Shown in pieces: positions 1 to 4,082 of a stretch of 6,107 nt of DNA. The position numbers and the translations under genes are program-made. Location: NCBI GenBank assembly GCA_001897035.1, contig MKRS01000620.1:1-6107 (forward strand), given 5' to 3'. The first letter of the stretch is position 1. Each line of letters opens with the position of its first letter. The DNA comes from Bacteroidales bacterium 45-6. GTDB taxonomy: Bacteria; Bacteroidota; Bacteroidia; Bacteroidales; Dysgonomonadaceae. The notes under the pieces were generated by a model, which worked only from the letters and a program-made list of their open reading frames with translations, had not been told where the DNA came from and made no database searches.

Positions 1-537
1 GATCTTGATATTAACATTCACATGCCGCTATTTGTTCCGCAAACAGGCCTTTTCGTTTACCACCCGCGCAATAAACGCCCAATCCGTATGTGAGAACAAA
101 TGCAAGTGCACCCAAAAGGACAAAGGGGAAAAAATAACTCTTTGTCTATGTGGTCAAAGAGACAATTATGAAAACAGAGAGGATAATGAAAGGGCCCAAC
201 AGGGAAAGAACCGATAAATTTAAAGTTTTTCGAATACAGAATCACCCAAATGCTCGAAATTAGGCCCGCTAACAATCAATAATTCTATTTTTTTCGAGAA
301 TTACATATAAAAAAGACAACCAGGCATCACCCAAAAAGGAAACCATTTCGTAATATAATCAGAAGGGAAAATTTTAGGTGTCGGTTTCTTGGCTGGCAAG
401 AAAAGATCGGATAGGTTTTTCAGTTCGTCTTTTTAGAGGACGTTTTCCTACGAGAATCGGACTATCAGCAACGAAAATCCAACTTGCACCTTTCTGAAAA
501 GATTGTTTATTGTTAAATTAAAAAATGAAAGTGAATT
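1..537. other. Upstream region without a convincing gene
   Basis: No reading frame here has the length, composition or recognisable domain of a gene. A + frame is open from the window edge to a TGA at 91-93 (30 codons) and could be the tail of an upstream gene, but that length is expected by chance. A hydrophobic minus-strand frame ends at position 11 but has no start codon after an in-frame TAG. From about 200 onward the sequence is AT-rich, as expected for a leader. It contains a repeated bipartite element (326-357), further CACCCAAA words at 109 and 243, and a small 7-bp hairpin (385-391 with 397-403). Weak partial matches to the Bacteroidetes promoter pattern occur at 389-419 (TTG, 20 nt, TAGGTTTT) and 484-515 (TTG, 21 nt, TATTGTTA). 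Neither is good enough to call. Confidence 0.6.
326..357 (+). promoter_or_regulatory. Bipartite repeated element, copy 1 (candidate ECF-sigma promoter of the RCC1 gene)
   Basis: The block ATCACCCAAAAA (326-337) and the block ATTTCGTAATATA (345-357) are each identical to a second copy at 2669-2700; only 3 of the 7 bases between them differ. The distance from the ATCACC end to CGTAA is about 17 bp, the usual -35/-10 spacing, and CGTA resembles the -10 core of several known ECF sigma factors. If it is a promoter, transcription would start near 364, leaving a 5' leader of about 170 nt before the RCC1 gene at 538. The repeat itself is seen directly; its promoter role is inferred. A binding site for another regulator is the main alternative. 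Confidence 0.45.
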
Positions 538-1965
538 ATGAAAAATGGAAGATTTACCTCGCAAAATCAAAAACACAAGTCTATGAAATGGCTTTGGGCC
601 TTATCTGCATTCTGCCTGATGCTACCGTTTGCTCCGGTTCGCGGACAAGATCTTTGGAGCTCCGGTGCTAACAGCTACGGCCAGCTCGCCAACGGAACAA
701 AGACAGGCTTAGAGACCATGACTAAAGTTGATAGCACCGGCACATGGACATTGGTGAGGGGCGGATCTTTCTTCTTCATCGGGCAAAAAAGCGACGGCTC
801 GCTCTGGAGCTGCGGAAACAACGGCTACGGCCAATTGGGAGATGGAACAACGGTTCCTAAGACCCAGCCTGTAATGATCGATGCCAATCACACTTGGAGC
901 AAAATAGCAACGATGAAGGGTACTTTTGGCCTTGCGATCAGAGCCGACGGCACTTTGTGGGGAGTGGGCGACAACAGTGACGGGGAACATGCCGACGGAG
1001 GCACAACGAAAAAAACCGTTTTCACCCAAATCGGAACCGACAGCAACTGGATGGACGTGAGCGCAGGCCAACAACAGTGGATCGGGCTGAAAAAGAACGG
1101 TACTCTTTGGGGATGCGGGGTTAATACCCGCGGGCAATTGGGCGACAGCACAACCATTAGCAAGAAAATCATCATCCAAATAGGTAAAGACAGCACCTGG
1201 GTAAAGATCAGCATGGGAGGAAACCACACCTTGGCCTTGAAGGCAGACGGCTCTCTATGGGCTTGGGGCTACAATGCCTATGGGCAAATCGGAGATAGCA
1301 CCTCCGGAACCGGAACCAACAAAATTGCACCGATACAAATAGGAAAATCGAAGGATTGGGCCGAAATCAGTGCCGGTGGCAGCTTCTCGATGGCTACAAA
1401 GAAAGATGGCTCGTTGTGGGGCTGGGGATACAATGTAAACGGACAGCTCGGAAACGGCGCCACCACAAACGTGATTGCACCCACCCAGATCGGAACAGAC
1501 ACTGATTGGCTAACCATCAGTGCTGGCACAAGTCACGTCCTGGCGCTCAAAACCAACGGAACACTCTGGAGCTGGGGAGACAATACCTACGGCCAGATAG
1601 GATTCAACGCTGCCTCGGCAACGACACCTACACAAATAGGAACCGCTACCGACTGGAAAGCCATCAGCGCCAGCTCAACCAATTCGTCCTATGCACTGAA
1701 GGCCAGCGCCTCTTCAGGAATCGCAAATGGTACGGGCGAAGGTTCGCTCGCAATCAACTACGACGAGGCATCAACCTCGATTAGCATTTCTGGGACGGAA
1801 ACAGCCGCCCAGGTGATTGTGTGCAACCTGCAGGGGCAATTGCTCTTCAACACCAAATTGGCAGGTGGAAGCGCGCTCCCGATCAACGGATTGGCAAAAG
1901 GAATCTATTTGGTGAAAGCAAAAAGCGAATCTGCATCCGCCAGCAAAAAAATAGTGATTCGGTAA
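538..1965 (+). CDS. Secreted RCC1-repeat seven-bladed beta-propeller protein with T9SS type A sorting domain
   Basis: The product has 475 aa. Residues 17-36 form a signal peptide (hydrophobic core WLWALSAFCLMLP) with likely cleavage PVRG|Q at 36/37; a Gln at +1 is common in Bacteroidota exported proteins. Seven RCC1-type repeats of 50-53 residues begin at LW positions 39, 89, 140, 190, 240, 293 and 343, with the pattern LWxWGxNxYGQLGDGT, then TQIG, then W..ISAG..H.LALK.DG. Seven repeats match the seven blades of the RCC1 fold. Residues about 400-475 resemble a Por secretion-system (T9SS type A) sorting domain, with VCNLQGQLL, a GIYLV motif and a KKIVIR end, so the protein is probably exported through the outer membrane and released or anchored at the surface. 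No catalytic residues are recognisable; a binding or scaffolding role is likely but unproven. ATG 583 (residue 16) would give a more typical signal peptide and is an alternative start. A terminator follows, so the gene is probably monocistronic. Confidence 0.93.
   Translation: MKNGRFTSQNQKHKSMKWLWALSAFCLMLPFAPVRGQDLWSSGANSYGQLANGTKTGLETMTKVDSTGTWTLVRGGSFFFIGQKSDGSLWSCGNNGYGQLGDGTTVPKTQPVMIDANHTWSKIATMKGTFGLAIRADGTLWGVGDNSDGEHADGGTTKKTVFTQIGTDSNWMDVSAGQQQWIGLKKNGTLWGCGVNTRGQLGDSTTISKKIIIQIGKDSTWVKISMGGNHTLALKADGSLWAWGYNAYGQIGDSTSGTGTNKIAPIQIGKSKDWAEISAGGSFSMATKKDGSLWGWGYNVNGQLGNGATTNVIAPTQIGTDTDWLTISAGTSHVLALKTNGTLWSWGDNTYGQIGFNAASATTPTQIGTATDWKAISASSTNSSYALKASASSGIANGTGEGSLAINYDEASTSISISGTETAAQVIVCNLQGQLLFNTKLAGGSALPINGLAKGIYLVKAKSESASASKKIVIR
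652..1707 (+). repeat. Seven tandem RCC1 repeats (about 150 bp each, protein level)
   Basis: The repeat units start at about 652, 802, 955, 1105, 1255, 1414 and 1564. They are conserved mainly at the protein level, and no two are near-identical in DNA, so this is an old duplication rather than a recent or slipping tandem array. Unit 5 is longest (53 residues, with an SGTGTNK insertion). Unit 3 is the most degenerate (GDNSDGEHADGG in place of GYNxYGQLGDG). The residue after LW-x is Trp in units 5-7, Cys in units 2 and 4, Ser in unit 1 and Val in unit 3. Confidence 0.9.
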
Positions 1966-2012
1966 AAAAGAAGCAACTTATTTTCTTCGAAAATAGTTAA
2001 ATAAAGACGATT

Positions 2013-2045
2013 ATAGTTGTCGGGTTAATTCCGACAACTATTTTT
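2013..2045 (+). terminator. Rho-independent terminator of the RCC1 gene
   Basis: An 11-bp perfect stem pairs ATAGTTGTCGG (2013-2023) with CCGACAACTAT (2031-2041) around a 7-nt loop, followed by TTTTT (2041-2045). It lies 48 nt after the RCC1 stop codon. The same bases also contain a promoter motif for the downstream sigma gene. Confidence 0.88.
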
Positions 2046-2046
2046 G
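2017..2046 (+). promoter_or_regulatory. Bacteroidetes-type vegetative promoter of the sigma gene, inside the terminator hairpin
   Basis: TTG (2017-2019), a 19-nt spacer, then TATTTTTG (2039-2046) match the Bacteroidetes primary-sigma consensus of a -33 TTG element and a -7 TAnnTTTG element. Transcription would start near 2053, giving a leader of about 74 nt before the GTG at 2127. The -33 element lies in the left arm of the terminator stem and the -7 element runs from the right arm into the T tract. The motif match is exact, but promoter activity is inferred. Confidence 0.55.
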
Positions 2047-2126
2047 TGTTTTCGGAGAAGTTCTTTTCTTCAGCGATAGATTCTCCAAAATGAAACTGTA
2101 AATTCATCCGTTCGCAAGACAATCAG

Positions 2127-2639
2127 GTGCCAAATCAGACCACATATAGAAAAGAATTAGAAAGGCTGTTCAAGGAAAACTACAACAGGCTCTATTTTTT
2201 CGCGTTCAACATCATCCACGATGCAGAAAACGCGAAAGACATCGTGAGCGATGCCTTCCAAGAAGTATGGGAAAACCACCGGGACAAAGTGCCCGACAAC
2301 CAACTGATAGTCCCCTTCTTGCATGTGTGCGTAAGAAACAGCTGCCTGGACTATCTCAGAAGGCAACATGTGTCGCAACGCTACGAGGAGTATGTGCTGC
2401 ACAACCTGAGCGAGATGGACGACCACGACCTCTCCGAAAGGGAAGAACGGATGGCAAAAGTATTGAAATCGATAGAAGCATTGCCACTCCAGACAAGGAA
2501 CGTATTCAAAAGGTGCTTTCTCGATGGAAAAAAATACAAGGAGGTTTCCGATGAGATGAATATCAGCGTAAACACCATAAAAACGCACATAATAAAAGCA
2601 TTAAAGTCGCTTCGAGGTGAATTTAGTAAGGAAGATTGA
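2127..2639 (+). CDS. ECF RNA polymerase sigma factor (sigma-70 family, Bacteroidetes FecI/SigW-like)
   Basis: The product has 170 aa, normal for an ECF sigma factor. Region 2 spans about residues 9-80: LFKENYNRLYFFAF, then the region 2.2-like AKDIVSDAFQEVWENH, then FLHVCVRNSCLDYLRRQ. Region 4 spans about 108-165, with ALPLQTRNVFKRCFLDGKKY and the helix-turn-helix YKEVSDEMNISVNTIKTHI, then KALKSLR for -35 recognition. No sigma region 3 is present, as expected for the ECF class. The start is GTG (2127): upstream in the same frame there is no ATG before the TGA at 2091-2093, and the sequence aligns with family N-termini from there. The anti-sigma gene follows directly, so the pair is a typical sigma/FecR regulatory module probably sharing a transcript from the promoter at 2017-2046. 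It probably directs transcription of the susC locus, and perhaps other genes, upon receptor signalling. Confidence 0.95.
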   Translation: MPNQTTYRKELERLFKENYNRLYFFAFNIIHDAENAKDIVSDAFQEVWENHRDKVPDNQLIVPFLHVCVRNSCLDYLRRQHVSQRYEEYVLHNLSEMDDHDLSEREERMAKVLKSIEALPLQTRNVFKRCFLDGKKYKEVSDEMNISVNTIKTHIIKALKSLRGEFSKED

Positions 2640-2668
2640 ACTTTTATCGAAAAGATGTCAGTTACAAG

Positions 2669-2700
2669 ATCACCCAAAAATGCAACTATTTCGTAATATA
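2669..2700 (+). promoter_or_regulatory. Bipartite repeated element, copy 2 (candidate ECF-sigma promoter before fecR)
   Basis: This copy matches the element at 326-357 at 29 of 32 positions, with identical end blocks (2669-2680 and 2688-2700). Similarity continues at lower identity to 2707. It begins 29 nt after the sigma stop codon and ends 18 nt before the ATG at 2719. If it is a promoter, the anti-sigma factor could be made independently of the sigma gene, a feedback loop. The long GTG-initiated fecR frame reads through it, but the differences from copy 1 would change Met, Gln and Leu to Arg, Lys and Pro, so coding constraint does not explain the conservation. Confidence 0.45.
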
Positions 2701-2718
2701 TATAGAACAGTTGGTGCA

Positions 2719-3933
2719 ATGATGAAATTAAATCCAGATAGAGAAGACAAGTTGGGCAAATTGGACGATAAGCACGAGGACGACTTGGAGTTTGCGCTGC
2801 AAGCTCTGAACCATCTCGAGATTGCCTCGTCCGAGAAATTCCAACAATGGGTGGACGAATCGGACTCTCATCAAGCCTTGTATGCCGAATGTTTGTTTTA
2901 CAGGGAAGCCGGACTCGCAGCAGAAGGCGCGGGCTTGCCCGATGTAGAGCAGGAATGGATGAAATTTGACCCATCACCCGAACAGACACCTACTTCTCGC
3001 AAAAGGTCACTCCCCACCTGGGTGTGGACTGCGGCGGCAGCTATCTTCGCCGTTGCACTGCTGTTTCCGTGGTTGCTTCACCGCAACGAGGAAATGCGCC
3101 TTGCCAAGTTGATGGAAAAGCACGTTGTGCTCCAAACTGAAAATGGCGAACCCATCGTGGTGGATCAGGCCAACAAAGGACAAATCGAATCGTTAGGAGC
3201 TCAAACGCACCAATCGGGCCGCTACGGAGTGTTGAACATGCGCCAGTCGGCCTCCAAGGTAAAACTGATGTCAGCTTCAACAAGCAACACCTACACTTTG
3301 AATATTCCGAAAGGAAAGGCATACCAATTGCTGCTTGAAGACGGCACAGAGGTGTACATGAATACAGGATCGAAAATTATCTTCCCGAACCATTTCAAGA
3401 GCGATAGCCGGGTAGTGGAAATTGAAGGGGAAGCCTATTTCAAGGTAACTAAAGATCCAAACCGCCCATTCATTGTCAAAACGGCTTCGTTCTCCACCAA
3501 AGTGCTGGGCACCGAGTTCAACATCAGGGCTTATCCCCAAGGAGAATCCAATGTCACCTTGGTGACGGGCAAAGTGCTGGTGACATCGGGCGAAAACGAA
3601 GCAAATCAGGTCACCCTAAGCCCAGGCCAGAACGCTACATGCGCAGGCGGGCAGCTCTTGGTAAAGGATGTTGACGTGGAGAACTATATCGCATGGAAAG
3701 ACGGATATTTCTTTTTTGAGGAAGCCAGTCTGGAAGATATCATGAATGAAATTTCCCGGTGGTACAATGTCCGTGTAGAATACGGTAACGAGAACTTGAG
3801 AAAATTAAAGTTCAAATTCTGGGCAAACAGGGAAAGTTCGTTTCAAGATGCGGTGGTATTACTCAACCAAGTAGGTAAAGTGGATGTAAGAATGGTTTCC
3901 CCAGGGCAAGCCTTGGTGATGCCAGCTAAATAA
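2719..3933 (+). CDS. FecR-family anti-sigma factor (inner-membrane sigma regulator)
   Basis: From ATG 2719 the product has 404 aa. The cytoplasmic N-terminal part, containing FQQWVDESDSHQALYAECLFYREAG, would hold the sigma factor. One transmembrane helix (WVWTAAAAIFAVALLFPWLL, encoded at about 3019-3078) spans the inner membrane. The periplasmic part has a FecR domain: NIPKGKAYQLLLEDGTEVYMN, IEGEAYFKV, PFIVKT and VLGTEFNIRAY. It ends in a DUF4974-type domain (FFFEEASLEDIMNEISRWYNV ... FQDAVVLLNQV), which resembles the STN fold. In the known family the C-terminal part receives the signal from the receptor's STN domain. The start is uncertain. The frame is open from GTG 2617, overlapping sigma by 23 nt, and also has ATG 2680 and 2722. 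I prefer 2719/2722 because the family rarely has such an extension and because the repeated element occupies 2669-2700. Confidence 0.92.
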   Translation: MMKLNPDREDKLGKLDDKHEDDLEFALQALNHLEIASSEKFQQWVDESDSHQALYAECLFYREAGLAAEGAGLPDVEQEWMKFDPSPEQTPTSRKRSLPTWVWTAAAAIFAVALLFPWLLHRNEEMRLAKLMEKHVVLQTENGEPIVVDQANKGQIESLGAQTHQSGRYGVLNMRQSASKVKLMSASTSNTYTLNIPKGKAYQLLLEDGTEVYMNTGSKIIFPNHFKSDSRVVEIEGEAYFKVTKDPNRPFIVKTASFSTKVLGTEFNIRAYPQGESNVTLVTGKVLVTSGENEANQVTLSPGQNATCAGGQLLVKDVDVENYIAWKDGYFFFEEASLEDIMNEISRWYNVRVEYGNENLRKLKFKFWANRESSFQDAVVLLNQVGKVDVRMVSPGQALVMPAK

Positions 3934-3942
3934 AATACAAAA

Positions 3943-3972
3943 AAGGATTGGCGGCAACCAATCCTTCCTTTT
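3943..3972 (+). terminator. Rho-independent terminator after fecR
   Basis: A 9-bp perfect stem pairs AAGGATTGG (3943-3951) with CCAATCCTT (3958-3966) around a 6-nt loop, followed by CCTTTT. It starts 10 nt after the fecR stop codon. The tail is interrupted by two C, so termination may be partial. It implies that susC has its own promoter rather than depending only on read-through. Confidence 0.75.
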
Positions 3973-3982
3973 AAATAAAATA

Positions 3983-4014
3983 TGTTTTCAAGATTCGGCA
4001 AAAACTTGAAAACA
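3983..4014. repeat. 10-bp perfect inverted repeat upstream of susC
   Basis: TGTTTTCAAG (3983-3992) is repeated inverted as CTTGAAAACA (4005-4014), with a 12-nt spacer. No T tract follows it, so it does not look like a terminator. Its position 69-100 nt before the receptor start makes it a possible operator or leader hairpin. Candidate promoter words lie in and after its right arm: TTG at 4006 followed after 18 nt by TATTTTAA, and CAAAA-N11-CGTAA (4021-4041), which partly resembles the bipartite element elsewhere in the window. Confidence 0.5.
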
Positions 4015-4045
4015 ATAGAGCAAAATTATTTTAACACGTAAATGT

Positions 4046-4078
4046 ATGAAAAAAAAAATGGATTGGTTTACCTCATAA
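4046..4078 (+). other. Short leader frame with A10 tract, likely the out-of-frame true start of susC
   Basis: ATG (4046-4048), ten A (4049-4058), then six more codons to a TAA at 4076-4078 encode MKKKMDWFTS, stopping 4 nt before the receptor's GTG. With nine A instead of ten, the same ATG would read MKKKWIGLPHKG straight into the receptor signal peptide. It could be a frameshifted receptor start (real or a sequence error), a slippage switch, or a genuine leader peptide. Confidence 0.45.
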
Positions 4079-4082
4079 GGGG

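Noticed and set aside
1..93. A + strand frame open from the window edge to TGA 91-93, possibly the tail of an upstream gene
   Set aside because: Thirty codons without a stop at the edge is not rare by chance, and no domain or motif is recognisable.
11..161. A minus-strand hydrophobic frame ending at 11, and a 7-bp hairpin (138-144/155-161) with a T6 tract on the minus strand
   Set aside because: The frame has no start codon after an in-frame TAG, and no minus-strand gene lies upstream of the hairpin for it to terminate. The stem is AT-rich and short.
5..217. A 70-codon + frame with several Cys
   Set aside because: No signal peptide, no family resemblance and unremarkable length for random sequence; it overlaps other equally open short frames.
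168..263. A 31-codon + frame starting ATG 168
   Set aside because: Too short, with basic low-complexity composition and no homology that I recognise.
525..671. An ATG at 525 opening a 48-codon frame overlapping the RCC1 gene start
   Set aside because: It is out of frame with the clear RCC1 gene and ends early; an overlap artefact.
709..1227. A long minus-strand frame within the RCC1 gene
   Set aside because: It mirrors the repeat structure of the + strand gene and has no recognisable domain; a shadow frame.
2090..2101. A three-codon mini frame (MKL, stop) in the sigma leader
   Set aside because: Too small to distinguish from chance and lacking any regulatory context.
3958..4066. CCAATCC (3958-3964) can pair with GGATTGG (4060-4066), competing with the fecR terminator
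   Set aside because: The partner is transcribed about 95 nt after the terminator, too late to prevent termination; seven bases of match can be chance.
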